Positions 46,077-58,103 of a DNA stretch of 64,000 bases are shown in pieces. A program made the position numbers and the translations under genes. The first letter of the stretch is position 1, and each line of letters begins with the position of its first letter. The notes under the pieces are model-generated. The model had not been told where the DNA came from and did no database searches. It saw nothing but the letters and a program-made list of their open reading frames with translations. Source of the stretch: Typhlomys cinereus. Lineage: Eukaryota; Chordata; Mammalia; Rodentia; Platacanthomyidae. Location: assembly GCA_023101885.1 (NCBI GenBank), contig JALPQD010000206.1:1144107-1208106 (forward strand), read 5' to 3'.

Positions 46077-46434
46077 TGTCACAGTTTGATGTGAAATGTC
46101 CCCAACGGACTTATGTTTTTGAACACTTGGCTTCCAGTGTTATTCAGGAAGGTTGTATGACCTTATGGAAGGAAATAAAGTCACTGGGCATTGGCCATGA
46201 AGAAATCCAGTCCCAAGTCTTGTTCTTGCTGTTGTTTCTGCTCCTGAGTGTGGCAACAATGTTAACAGCTAGCAACCTGATTCTGCTACCATTCCTTTCC
46301 TACCTGCTGCCTTGTTCCCTGCCACAATAGCTCTATCCCCACTAGAACCATAAGCCAAAATAATATGCCCTTTCCCCCTTCAGGTTGTTTGGATTAGAGT
46401 ATTTTATCTTAGCAGCTGAAGAGTAACTAGAACA
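46077..46434 (+). mobile_element. MaLR-type LTR (tentative)
   Basis: TGTCACAGTTTGATGTGAAATGTCCCC start, a GGAAATAAAGTCACTGGGCATTGG block, ACCATAAGCCAAAATAATATGCCC and an end AGCTGAAGAGTAACTAGAACA follow the MaLR LTR layout and parallel 32364-32788. The 132-codon open frame spanning its left end is not a gene. Confidence 0.5.
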
Positions 46435-47719
46435 AAATGAGATGACTTAGTTTTCCTTCTAAACTCCAAAAAGAAAAAAATATATATACTCTACATCTTT
46501 GTCTTCTAATCAAAATCTTCTCTTCACAAGATAGAACTGTGGTTTGTGCTAAGGGATAGGAAGACATGGAATTAGGCTCTGAAAGAGCTGAATTTTTCCT
46601 TTGTCACTATTCTTTTGAGACTTCATGAAAATCTGTATTGAGTTATTTTTCTGATATTCAAAGTACGTTAGCTTCACCTTAATCTTGGCACCATCTAAAT
46701 TATAAGGAGAGCACCTATCACAAGAGATTTACCATGTGTGGATGAAACTATCTCACTTAACACATGCAGCTCCTTCTATGATGCCACTATTGTTACCATT
46801 CTCATTTTATAGATGAGCATAATTTGGCTAATAATAAGATAAATGTAGACTAAGGTCACTTTGGTAACAGGTCAGAAATGTTTGAGCTTCATATCTTTGC
46901 TTACACCTATTCAATTATGGCATTCAGTTTCCTCAGCAAAGATCAAAATTCAGAAAGCTTATTCTCAGTGAGTGAACTATAAAATAATAAAAACTGAGTG
47001 AGTCAAATGTCAGCTTGTTCATTAAGACACGAAGTACAAACGACGTAAGCATGATAAATCACCATTGACTTCTTTCTACAGCCTCAGTGTTCCATGAGAA
47101 AACTAAACTCATCAATCTTCTTCCCAACTAATCTTTTCAACATTAATAATTTCCTAAAGTAAATTAAAAACTGGGAATTAATTTAATGAGTTTTCCTTCT
47201 TAATGACATAAGCCTCGTGTCTTTCTAGTTTCCAAACCAAATTGCTGTTTCAGTTATCAAAGGATGCCAATTCTCTATGGATCTCGGTTAAATACAGAAT
47301 TTAATAATGAAAACGTCCCACTAAAGTGGACACCGTTTATTCTCAAGACATGTGTTTTAACTTAGATGCCTCATTTCCTCAGCAATGCAAAGATGTTGGT
47401 TTCTGGTTAAGTTGCTCCATCCACAAAACACACCTTTAGTATAAAACATCCTTGCCTACATTTTTAAATATGCAATTATAGTTTTCAGTGCATTGTGTAC
47501 AGGAGATGTATTGATTCACGTCATCTGCACAAAATGCCAGTCAAACTGGCAATTCATTCACCCTTTTGCTGTCCTTGAAGTTGAGGACAGAAGGCTGAAC
47601 TCCACACTGTCTTTAGTGACGCCAATCAGAATAAGTCTCTCACTTGTAACCAGAGTGAACAGATGAATCACTCCTGATTTGTTAAATCATTCCACAGAGT
47701 AACAGCATCATTAATAATT
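46435..47719. other. Intergenic, nothing recognised
   Basis: About 1.3 kb of AT-rich sequence without a supported feature. Confidence 0.5.
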
Positions 47720-47729
47720 CATACAACCT

Positions 47730-48048
47730 GGGCTGGACCGGTGGCTCAGGGGTTAAGCCTCTGCCTTGCAGGCGGAAGGTCCTGAGTCCGGATCCCAGAT
47801 CCCACATATAGACGCCAGGCGGAAGCGGAGGCGGAATGCGCTTCTGGTCCTGGTAGGGCGGAGCCTGTGAATCCCGGGGGCAGAAGGAGGTGCAGGCGTC
47901 CATGGTGGTTCCTGAATTCGTCCGTGGTTCTACACATACACACGCACACACACACACACAGAGACACACACGCGCATGCACACATACATACGCACACACG
48001 CACAATTGAATAAATAAAAAAATAAAAATAAAAAATGTTAAAAAAATG
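47730..48048 (+). mobile_element. Young CpG-rich B2-like SINE
   Basis: Head GGCTGGACCGGTGGCTCAGGGG, B box-like GAGTCCGGATCCC, CpG-rich body, GTGGTTCTACAC, (CA)n-rich section 47938-48002, and TTGAATAAATAAAAAAATAAAA tail. The target-site duplication CATACAACCT is present at 47720-47729 and 48049-48058. Confidence 0.94.
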
Positions 48049-48224
48049 CATACAACCTACAATGAGACTATCTTCCACAAACACATTTATGGGCAAATCA
48101 TTTATGGGAAGATGACAAAGATGATGAAATCCAGAGAACTGGATATTATAGATTAGTTCTTGAGAAGCTTAGATTACTTGGAACGTTAGCATGTTTGGGG
48201 TGTCTGTATACTAAAGAGCGAATA

Positions 48225-48455
48225 ATGTGCTGGAGAAATGCTCAAGGGTTTGCCATGCAAACAGAAAAACCTGACTTCAGATGCATGATTTCATGTAAAA
48301 AAACACAAGTTGGAGATGGTGGTAGCCTGCATTTCTAACTCTGGAAGTTGGAGCCTGAGAACCCCAGAGAGAAGCAAAAAAAAGTAGAAGTAACTCAGAA
48401 TGTTTCCTGAAGTTACCCTTGAGACTCTCCAGGCACATACAATGCCCTCTGATAC

Positions 48456-48489
<34 letters not shown>

Positions 48490-48490
48490 C
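48225..48490 (+). mobile_element. Old B2-like SINE with (CA)n tail
   Basis: GTGCTGGAGAAATGCTCAAGGG head, GGAGATGGTGGTAGCCTGC, GGAGCCTGAGAACCCCAGAG, AGTAACTCAGAATGTTTCCTGAAG and a (CA)n tail at 48455-48489 follow the older subfamily order. Confidence 0.8.
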
Positions 48491-48607
48491 CCAAAGGGGG
48501 AAAAAATTGTAGGAAAATTTCTAGGGGAGGGGGAACCATACTGGTAAAAGATCTAGAGACTGTGAGGAATGCCTGGGGGGACTGATTTAGCGTCATACAA
48601 ATTCAGC

Positions 48608-48960
48608 AAGTGTCAGCTTGACACTTAGGACTTCACACCTTTGAGAAATTACCTAATTAAAGCAGGCCTCCGGCAAGCTTGTAAGAGGATCATCTTGAAT
48701 AGACTTATGTGGGAAGATCCAGTCCATGGGGGCAGAAGGAAGACTGAACACAGAGGGTAAAGGGAACACACAACCAAGTCCTTGCCTTCTGCTCTTACTG
48801 GATAGTTTCTTTCCTCAGCTTCTGATGCTTAAAACTTTTCTCTTGCTATGATGGACCATAGCTTGAAGTTCTGAGTTGAATAAAAGCACTAATTTTATTT
48901 TGTTGCCTGGGTCCTTATTACAAAAAACAATACTAAAGCAATTTATTACAGACATAAGAA
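48608..48960 (+). mobile_element. LTR-like repeat (ERVL/MaLR type, tentative)
   Basis: GTGTCAGCTTGACACTTAGG start and an end with GTTGAATAAAAGCACTAATTTTATTTTG resemble the LTR-like copies at 41468 and 42616. The boundaries are approximate. Confidence 0.4.
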
Positions 48961-51258
48961 AATAAACCAGTATGTATGAAATTGTCAGAAAAAAAGTATT
49001 TCCCTAGTATGTTATTTAACCTAGCATATTGCTGAATCTGTTAGTTCAACCTGAGAAATTGTACCTTATTTAGACCAGGTGTGTTTAATCTACTTATTGA
49101 TATGTTTGGCTCTCAATCTATTATTTTGCTTTGTTTTTCATCCTCTTGGATTTGTTTTTCTTTTCAGATTCTTGCTGATTCGTGCTGATTATTTGAAAAT
49201 GTTATAGGATTCCTTTTCACTGACCTGTATGACCATTTAGCTTGTCTTTAAGCTTTGTGATTACTGACATTACAATATAACTATTGAATCTACTTGAAGC
49301 TTATACTTTACCACTTAAAGTGAGTGTCTTTTCCCTAATCTATTTTATAGGTACTAAATACATCAACAAATAACAGGGGAAGGAAAAGGAAAAGGGGGAG
49401 AAAAGGACACGAGTAAAGAAGACATTTTTAAATTGCCTTAAAAAAAGATAATCTGTTTTTTTCTTAAAAACTGTAATTTAAAGTTGTTCATTCCTATCAA
49501 ATGTAACAATATTCCCAATAAATGTTTTCTTCATCAATTTTTTCTTCCCTGTAGCCAGCATTTCTTATCCTCCCCTACCCTACAGTTACTGCTTTATTAT
49601 ACCCTAAAACTTATGGAAAGAGGCACTGGAAGAAAAAAAAAAGTCAAAAACGGAAATCTCAAAGCTGTATTGGTTAATCTTTGAGATTTTATTTCCTTTT
49701 CCAAACGTGTTCTATCACTTACTTTCACAGAATTCCTAGTGTATTTTTCTCCCAAGGATTTTAGTTATAGTAAGCATAGAAGAACAGGAGAAGGACTACT
49801 CCAACTTTACTGGTACTTCAACTTCAAAAATTGAAGTTTGAAGAATACTGAATGTGAATATCAAAAAAAATAGAGGTGGTATGTCTCAGTTATAACAACT
49901 TTGAAAAATTAGGGTTATGATACTAAAGAAACCTACAAACTAGAAGCAAGGAAAAATTAATAGCATATATCATATTTTTATTTGATGGGTATTTAATTTT
50001 TTTAGTTTTGTATTTCATGAATTAAATGATGACTGATTTATATAGCAAGAACTTCCAAGTGTTATTTGATAAATGGTTCATTTGATCTATTTATGAATAA
50101 ACACAATTGTGACACTTCCACCATGTATAAAGATCTCTTAATTTTTCCTCCCAAATACATAAGTCTTTAAATGGTAAGAACTTTAGTCTTGAGTACAAAT
50201 TGCTTCCTCATAAAATGTTTTAACACTTAATATTTCATAGATAAAATAAGCACCTATATGCTGTGTACAACCTAAAAAAATTTAAACACACATTAATAAA
50301 AAATAAAATAGACAATGTTTCTTGATGATGCACTTTATAAAAGGGAACAATTCTACTTAGGCGATAAACATCAATATTGCCTAAAATTCCTACCTTAGCA
50401 AATTCTCTTAATTACTTGGTCTTGATGATAACAATAATCCAAAACTAATGAAATGTCTCTTGTGGAATCAGAGACAGGAGCTCAAAACCAAATGGTTTAT
50501 CTCAACCCCAGGACGTAATTTAAAAACCATTATTGTAAAGCAAGACCATTCTTGTCAGCAGTTGTGAAGATCATCATCATATACATCTATTATTCCTTGG
50601 TGCTCCCTACTTTCTCTTATATAAAAAATCAGAAAGACAGGTCATCATGCCTCACAAAAACTCAAGCCTTCATCTCTGTTACCTTTTGGCTAAAATCACT
50701 GCAGTTAGAGGCCTTGACTTTAACAAAGGAAGAAATAATGGTCTTTTTGTCTTTGGTATGGTGTATCTTACCCTCACCTACTTTTTCGGCTCACAGTCCT
50801 CCTACCCAGTGGTCTATGGAAACACATAGGGATCAATTATGCTTCACTGTCTAAAGCAATGGTAGAAAATGAATTTCAAGTAGGAATTTGAAATGTCACA
50901 ACCTTAATGTCACAAAAGTAGCCCAAGCTCGCTTTAAAATGCTGCTGAGATAACTCGAGGATGCCAAAAGAATTTACTAATTGTTCTAGCCCATGGTTCC
51001 CGATGTTCTGCTATGTGGGAGGATACAAACCTAGCTTGAAGAGCTGGTTTGCAAACAAAAGGGTTTTATACAGAAATTCTTCTCATCCTCCTTTCCTGTC
51101 TTTGACTCTCTTGATCTATCGCTTCTTCCCCTACTTCCTGCATTAAGATATCCAGTGACAGTCTATCTAACTTTTTATGTAAGAGAAAATGGGAAGAGTT
51201 GGTATGAAAATTAAATATGAAGATATATACAAATGAGAACAATGTCTAATATAAAAGA
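48961..51258. other. Intergenic, nothing recognised
   Basis: About 2.3 kb of AT-rich sequence. Open frames up to 100 codons show no recognisable domain. Confidence 0.5.
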
Positions 51259-52344
51259 ACTTATAGTTCTATTTTTGAACCTAATTTTTTTATTTCCACT
51301 CATACAAACTTAACAGGTACACCAGTCCCATCCTCCCTCTGACCCCCTATCCCCCTGTGCCCCCTCCCCTCCCCCTTTTCTCCCCACCCCCCAGTGCCTC
51401 CCTTTCCAATCCCTGGAGCATCCTTCAATGTGCATGCCAAACTCTCCTCTGGGTCCTCCTCTCCGATGACATACAAGGACCCAGAAGCATTTCCCAAAAC
51501 CCTTTCCTGTGTTCCCATTAAGCATAGGAACACTACTGTGGCTGTCAATCCCTTCCCTCCAAGGATACTGGTACCTTTAGCAAATGCTAGACTTTGTGAG
51601 GTCAATAGTGTGTTGGACATTGTGCAGGGCATGTAAAGTCCAATTATGATTGCTTTGGCCCTAACTTGTGTGGAGTATCTTGCATATCATTGTTCCCCCC
51701 ATCCTTGTGCTCTAACAATCTTACCGCCCCCTCTTCTGCAAATTTCCCTGAGCTTCAGGATGGGGAGAAATTAGGCTGGCCTAGTTCCAGGTGATTGATA
51801 TAGAGTCTCTGATGTTCTGGATTATGGTTTGTTGTTGTTTTTTTTTTTTTTTCAGTTTTGTTGCTCCTGCAATGCCCTTAGCTCCATCCTGATGGGTATT
51901 GGATGTCATCCCCTGGCCAGAGATAAAGACCTGTTAAATTAGAGTCTTATTATAAGAGAATATTAAAAGGCAGATGTAATAAAAGTAGGAAACCGCAGTG
52001 AGGGAGGGGTCAATCACACATCTGCGAAATGGTTACTTTCTATCTGCCAGAACATATGCTCTCCCCTTCTGGTGAGATCATAACCCCTCAGTTGTAAATG
52101 ATCAGGAAGGAAAGTCTGTGAACTTAACCAGATGTCTCATTACTTACTTGCAGTCCTTGGATGGTGGCCTATTTTTCTCTGCTGTAACATGGTCCTCTCT
52201 CTCGTGACTAGTGTGCCCTCTTTCCCCATCCCTCCTGTTCATAATCTTAGAAATTACTGAAGTTATTGTGGAGATTTATCTTTGAGTGTCTCTAAGTGGG
52301 TTTTGTACTAAGAGCCACCTATTATTAAGGAGTACATAGGACAC

Positions 52345-55300
52345 TTAATTTTCTGTCTGGGATAATTCACTCAAAATAATTGTTTCTAATCCCATCCATT
52401 TCCCAGCAAATTCCATTAATTCATCATTTTTGATGGCTGAGTAGTATTCTATTGTATAGATGTACCACATTTTCCTTATCCACTCATCAACTGTTGGACA
52501 TTTGGGTTTATTCCATGACTTTGCTATTATAAACAGTGCTGCTATGAACATGATTGTGCTTGTGGTATCCAGGTGAATTTTTGCTGTATGGGGGGTTATT
52601 CTCAAAAGTGGAATCACAGGGTCATATGGCATTTCAATCTTTAATTTCTTTAAGAATCTCCAGATGACTCACCAGAGTGGCTGTATGAGCCTGCATTCCC
52701 ACCAGCAATGTAGGAGAGTTCCCCTCTCTCCACAGCCTCTCCAGCATTTGGTGTTTGTATAGTGGATTTTTGCCATCCTAACCGGGGTGATATGATATCT
52801 CAGGGAGGTTTTGATTTGCATTTACCTGATGGCTAAGGATGAGGAGCATTTTTAAGATATTTGTTAGACATTTTAATTTCGTCCCTGGTAAAGTTTCTTT
52901 TAAGTTCCAAGGCCCATTTTTTAATTTGGCCATTTGTTTCCTTGGTGTTTAGTTTTCTAAGTTCTTTGTGCTCGCTGGATAATAGAGCTCTATCAGATAT
53001 ATGGTTAGTGAAAATATTCTCCCATTCTATGGGTTGCCATTGTACTCCAGTTACAATCTCTTTATCTGAACAGAAGCTCTTTAATTTCACCAGATCCCAA
53101 CTGTTGAGAGTTGGTAGCAGTGACTGTTCTATGGGATGTCTGTTTAGGAACTGTTGGCCTTGTCCAATCAGCTCAATGGAGTTCCCTATCCTTTCAACTA
53201 TGGTTTTTATAGTCTCTGGCCTTAAATCAAGGTCCTTGATCCTTTTGGAATTAAGTCTTGTACATGGTGACAAGTACAGGTCCAGCTTTAATCTTCTGCA
53301 TGTGGAGATCCAGTTTTGCCAGCACCATTTGTTGAAGATACTTTTTCCATTGAATTTTTTGGGCCCCTTTGTCAAAGACCAGATGGCTGGAATTTTGTGG
53401 GCTTATATCTGAGTCTTCATCCCATTGATCTGTGTGTCTATTTTGGAGCCAGTACCAGGCTGTTTTTATAACTATGGATTTGTAGTACAGAGTAAGGTTT
53501 GGTACGGTGATACCTCCAGCCGTGTTTTTGTTACTCAGGATTGTCTTTGCTATCCTGGGTCTTTTATGCCTCCATATGAATTTTGAGATTGTTTGGTCAA
53601 CCTCTTTAAAGAATTGCTTTGGGATTCTAATTGGTATAGCATTGAATTTGTATATTGCCTTTGGTAGGATGGTCATTTTTACGATGTTGATTCTGCCAAT
53701 GCAGAAACATGGGAGGTCTTTCCACCTTCTGGTGTCTTCTGCAATGTCTTTCTTTAGGGTTTTAAAGTTTTCATTGTAAAGGTCTTTTTCTTCTTTGGTT
53801 AGGTTTATACCAAGGTATTTCATTTTTTTAGGGGCTATAGTAAATGGGATTGTTTCTCTCAGGGCTTTTTCACTTCTTTCATTCTGGGTATATAGGAAGA
53901 CCTCTGATTTTTGCACATTTATTTTGTATCCTGCCACCCTGCTGAACTTCTCAATTAGTTCCAGGAGTTTCCTGGTGGATTTCTTGGGATCACTCAGGTA
54001 TAAGATCATGTCATCTGCAAATAGGGATAGCTTGACTTCTTCCTTGCCGATTTGAATCCCTCTTATGTCCCTTTCTTGTCTTATGGCTTCAGCTAAGACT
54101 TCAAGTACAATATTGAATAGAAGTGGTGAGAGTGGACAGCCTTGTCTAGTTCCTGATCGAAGTGGGAATGCTTCCAATTGTTCCTCATTGAGCATAATCC
54201 TTGCTGTGGGCTTGTTGTATACAGCTTTTATTACATTGATAAAGGTTCCTTCCATTCCAACCTTTTCTAGGGTTTTGATTATAAAGGGCTATTGTATCTT
54301 GTCAAAAGCTTTTCCTGTGTCTATCGAGAGTATCATGTGCTCTTGAACTTTGGACTGGTTTATATGGTAAATTACATTTATTGATTTGCGTATGTTGAAC
54401 CAATCTTGTGTGCCAGGGATAAAGCCTACTTGATCCCCATGAATGATGTTTTTGATATGTTTTTGAATCTGATTTGCTAAGACTTTATTGAGAATCTTTG
54501 ATTCTGTGTTCATCAGAGAGATTGGCCTATAGTTTTTTTTTAAGTGTATCTTTATTAGGTTTTGGGATTAAGACGAATTTAGCTTTATAGAAGGAATTTG
54601 GTAATGTTGCTTCCTTTGGTATTTGATGGAACAATTTAAGGAATATTGGTGTTATTAGCTCCTTAAATGTCTGGTAGAATTCTGTGCTGAATCCATCGAG
54701 CTTAGGACATTTTTTGATGGGAAGATTTGAGATTACTTTTGTGATTTCCTCATATGTTATAGGACTCTTTAAATAATTCACAACTTCCTGATTCAATTCA
54801 GGTAAGTTGTATTTACTTAGGAATTCATCCATCTCTTTTGTGTTGTCAAATTTCAGAGTTTTTGAAATATGATGTTATAATTCTCTGGATATCAGTAGTG
54901 ATAACTCCATTTTCATTTCTAATTTTGTTAATTTGGGTTTTCTCTCTCTTGCTTTTGGTTAGTTTGGCTAGGGGTATATCAATCTTCTTGATTTTTTTCA
55001 AAAAAACATCTTTTTGACTGGTTGATTTTCTCTATCATTTTCCTAATCTCCTATCTCCTATCAATTTCAGATATTTGTCCCCTTATTTTGCTAATCTCCT
55101 CTCTTCTACTGCTTTTGTGTTCAGATTGCTCTATTGTCTCTAAAGCTTTTAGGTGCATTGTTATTTATTTCTGATGTTTCCATTTTTTTTAATGTAGGCA
55201 TTAAGAGCTATGAACTTACCTCTTAGGACAGCTTTCATTGTGTCCCAGAGATTTTGGTAAGTTGTATTTTCAATATCGTTCACTTTCAGGAAATCTTGAA

Positions 55301-56108
55301 TTTCCTTTGTAATTTCTTCCTGAATCCAATTCTCATTCAGCATCATAGTGTTAAGTTTCCAGGATTTAGTGTATTTTCTGTTGCTTGTTGTGTTGTGGAT
55401 GTCCAGCTTTAGGCCGTGGTGGTCTGATAAGATACAGGCTAGAATTTCAACTTTCCGGTATATGTGAAGATTCATTTTGTGGCTCAATATGTGATCTATT
55501 TTGGAGAAAGTTTCGTGTGCTGCTGAGAAAAATGTGTATTCTTTGGTACGTGGGTGAAAAGTTTGATAGAGTTCTGTAAGGTCCATTTCTTTCAGGGTTT
55601 GATTAAGTTCCAAAGTATCTCTGTTAAGCTTTTGACCTGTTGATCTATCCCATGTTGAGAGGGCGGTGTTGAAGTCCCCAAGAATTATCGTTTGGGGGTT
55701 GATTTCTTGCTTTAGACGCTGTAGGGTTTTCTTAATGAATGTGGAGGGGCCCGTATTGGGTGCATATATGTTCAGTATTGTGAAGTCTTCCTGGTAAATT
55801 GTACCTGTGACTAAAATGTAGTATCCATCCGTGTCTCTTATAATTTTCTTTGGTTTGAAGTCCACTTTGTCTGATAGCATAATGGCTACCCCTGCCTGTT
55901 TTCTGCTTCCATTTGCTTGTAGAATTGTTGACCAGCCTTTTATTTTTAGAGCGTGCCTATCTTTTGTGGTGAGATGGGTTTCCTGCAGGCAGCAGATTGA
56001 TGGATTGTGATTTTTAATCCAAGTTTGTAATCTGTGTCTCTTGATCGGTGAATTAATTCTATTAACATTTAGTGTTATAACAGAGAAACTATTTTTAATT
56101 CCAGACAT
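52345..56108 (-). pseudogene. L1 ORF2 remnant with intact endonuclease region
   Basis: ORF2 of L1 makes the endonuclease/reverse transcriptase that nicks target DNA and copies L1 RNA. The first 315 codons (55161-56108) are open and form a complete APE-type endonuclease. Residues at the positions known to be catalytic in human L1 are all kept: N14, E43, Y115, D145, N147, T192, D205, S228, D229 and H230. The reverse-transcriptase FADD motif is at 54010-54021 within a 334-codon frame (53251-54255). Breaks: a stop at 55161, frame loss in an A-run near 54540 (a T-run on the plus strand), a TAG at 54289-54291, and further shifts near 53260, 52835 and 52640. The C-terminal part is therefore fragmented. 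Confidence 0.93.
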
Positions 56109-56158
56109 TTATTATGTTTAGTAGTTTTTATAAGTATATTGCGTCACTTTTAATGGTG

Positions 56159-57491
56159 TTATACTTCCCTTCTGTTCTCCCGGATATGCCTGTTTTTTTC
56201 TTCAGGCTTGAGTATCATTTCTAGCATTTTTTGAAGGCCTGGGTTGGTGGACATGTAACCCTTCAAATTGTCTTTGTGCTGGAAGATTTTTCTTTCTCCC
56301 TTGATCATGACGGATAGTTTTGCGGGATATATCAGCCTGGGTTGACATTTTTGCTCATTCAATACTTATGTCTCTCCAAGCTCTTCTTGCTTTTACTGTT
56401 TTGATTGAGAAGTCATTTGTTAATTTAATAGGTTTAATCTCTAAAAGTGACTTGTTTTTTTTTTTCCCTTGAAGCTCTCAGCATCATTTATCTTGAATGT
56501 GGAGTGTTTTAACTATTCTTTGCCCTGGCAAGTTTCTATTTTGGTCATATCTGTTTAGGGTGCGGAATGCCTCTTGTACATGTATGGGCCTCTCTTTTTT
56601 TAGATGAGGAAAGTTTTCCTTGATGATCGTTTGAAAAATTTCCTCAGGTGTGGTATTTTGAGATTCTTGCTCTGGTATTCAACGAGTATGCATGTTCGGC
56701 TTCTTCATAACTTCCCATAACTCTTGAATATTCCTCTCAAGTATTTTTTTGGCTTAACAACCTCTTCCATTGAGCTGGTTAATACTCCCACTTTGTCTTC
56801 AAGGTCTGAAATTCTATTTTTTGCTTTGTTAGTTCTGCTGATAAGACTGTGGAGTTCTGGGTTGAAGATAACTTGTCTTTTAGTTCAGTTTTGAACTCTG
56901 CTTGAGTCTGGTTTTTTTCTTAATTTTTTTTTGTTACTATTATTTATTCAATTGTGCGTGTGTGTGTGCACATGTGTTTATGTGTGTAGAACCACCATGG
57001 ATGCCTCCATCTCCCTGTTTATTCTGCCCCGTGATTCACAGGCTCTGCCCTACCAGGACCGGAAACGCAGGCCGCCCCCGCTTCCGCCCGGCGTCTATAC
57101 GTGGGATCTGGGATCCGAACTCAGGACTTTCCGCCTGCAAGGCAGAGGCTTAACCCCTGAGCCCCCTCTCCAGCCCCTGCTTGAGTCTGTTTTAACTCCT
57201 CTATGCCTGTTTTTGTTTCTTGAACTGTTTTTGTCAACTCCTCCAAGTGTCTGTTGTTTTCCTCTTCAAAGCGATTGATGCGGTTATTTAATTCCTCCCG
57301 GATTTCCTCTTTCATAGTATTTAACAGGTAATGATCATGTTTTGAAAGTCGTTATCCTGGATCAGGTTTTCTTGGCCATTTTCCATGGGTTTGTTCTGGT
57401 TGGAGTCTATCATTATGGGGTTAATTCCTTCAGCGGGAGATTTGTTTACTTGGGTGTTGTTTCTCATGGATTTGCACTTTGACTTGGGCAT
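56159..57491 (-). pseudogene. L1 ORF1 remnant, split by a SINE
   Basis: ORF1 encodes the L1 RNA-binding chaperone. The start is ATG at 57489-57491 (MPKSKCKSMRNN). About 55 codons later the frame breaks near 57330. A new open stretch (from 57315) encodes a charged, heptad-like region, MKEEIREELNNRINRFEEEN, the coiled-coil part. A SINE (56911-57176) then interrupts it. The C-terminal domain is recognisable near 56550 (a DQNRNLPG motif) and at 56159-56362 (RLIYPAKLS..., YMSTNPGLQKML). Frame breaks and the SINE make it non-functional. Confidence 0.88.
56911..57176 (-). mobile_element. Young CpG-rich B2-like SINE inside L1 ORF1
   Basis: Full copy with head GGGGCTGGAGAGGGGGCTCA at 57176. A 13-bp perfect target-site duplication CTGCTTGAGTCTG lies at 56898-56910 and 57177-57189. 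It therefore inserted after the L1 and is younger than it. Confidence 0.95.
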
Positions 57492-57555
57492 AGTCCTTTT
57501 AACTCTTAAGACCTTCTTTCAATTTCTGTGCATTTTTCACTGAACTAAATTATTT

Positions 57556-57832
57556 GGCCTGGGGTTTTGGTGTTGGGCGGGGACGGAGCTTACCTGGGCC
57601 GTGGTGAGTCCTGACTAGACTCCCCGCGACCCAGGTGGCACAGTGGGGAAAGGGAGGATGTAGCGATTGCGGGGCACTTTTTATCTGGGGGAGCTGGTAG
57701 CAGGAGTTGAGTCCCTTGAGCTGCCTGGGGTTCTGCAGGTTGGGCGGGTGTGGAGCTTACCTGGGTCACAGTGAGTCCTGACTGGACTGCGCACGTCCTG
57801 GGGGGCGGCAGAGTGGGGAAAGGGAGGGTGAA
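57556..57832 (-). repeat. L1 5' region with tandem monomers (167-bp period)
   Basis: Two head-to-tail related units start at about 57556 and 57723. In both, TTGGGCGGG, GAGCTTACCTGGG, GTGAGTCCTGACT and CAGTGGGGAAAGGGAGG occur in the same order, offset by 167 bases. The second unit is partial (about 110 bases) where it meets the SINE. The GC-rich monomers, lying upstream of ORF1 in L1 sense, are the kind of promoter repeat found in rodent L1s. Confidence 0.85.
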
Positions 57833-58103
57833 ACTAATTTATTTATTTATTTATTCAATTGTGTGTGTGTGCACATGTACACATGTATGTATGTGTGTGT
57901 AGAACCACTGATGAATTCGGGAACCACTATGGATGCCTCGACCTCTTTGTTTAGTCTGCCCTGGGATTCTCTGCCCTATCAGGACCAGAAACGCAGGCTG
58001 CCCCCACTTCTGTCCGGCGTCTAGACATGGGGTCTACGACCCGAACTCAGGACCTTCTGCTTGCAAGGCAGAGGCTTAACCCCTAAGCCACCTCTCCAGC
58101 CCC
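57833..58103 (-). mobile_element. Young-type B2-like SINE abutting the L1 5' end
   Basis: Minus-strand copy with head GGGGCTGGAGAGGTGGCTTA at 58103 and an AATAAATAAATAAATAAATT tail that runs directly into the L1 monomers at about 57833. It has no target duplication of its own. The sequence just beyond its head is instead half of the L1's duplication (58107-58118). It is somewhat more diverged than the other young copies. Confidence 0.9.

Larger units (their letters stand above)
51271..57832 (-). mobile_element. Near-full-length L1 with 5' monomers
   Basis: A 6.3-kb L1 (without the nested SINE) on the minus strand, read from right to left: monomer-type 5' region (57556-57832), ORF1 remnant (57491 to 56159), a gap of about 50 bases, ORF2 remnant (56108 to about 52345), 3' UTR (to 51290) and an A-rich end. 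A target-site duplication, ACTTATAGTTCT, lies at 51259-51270 and again at 58107-58118, that is, beyond the SINE at 57836-58103. ORF1 and ORF2 both carry frame breaks, so the copy is inactive. Confidence 0.93.

Noticed and set aside
45932..46330. 132-codon plus-strand frame with a hydrophobic C-terminus
   Set aside because: Its 3' half lies in a MaLR-like LTR, and no start context, splice sites or homology were seen.
52861..54346. Plus-strand frames of 86-183 codons across the L1
   Set aside because: They are shadows of ORF2 on the opposite strand.
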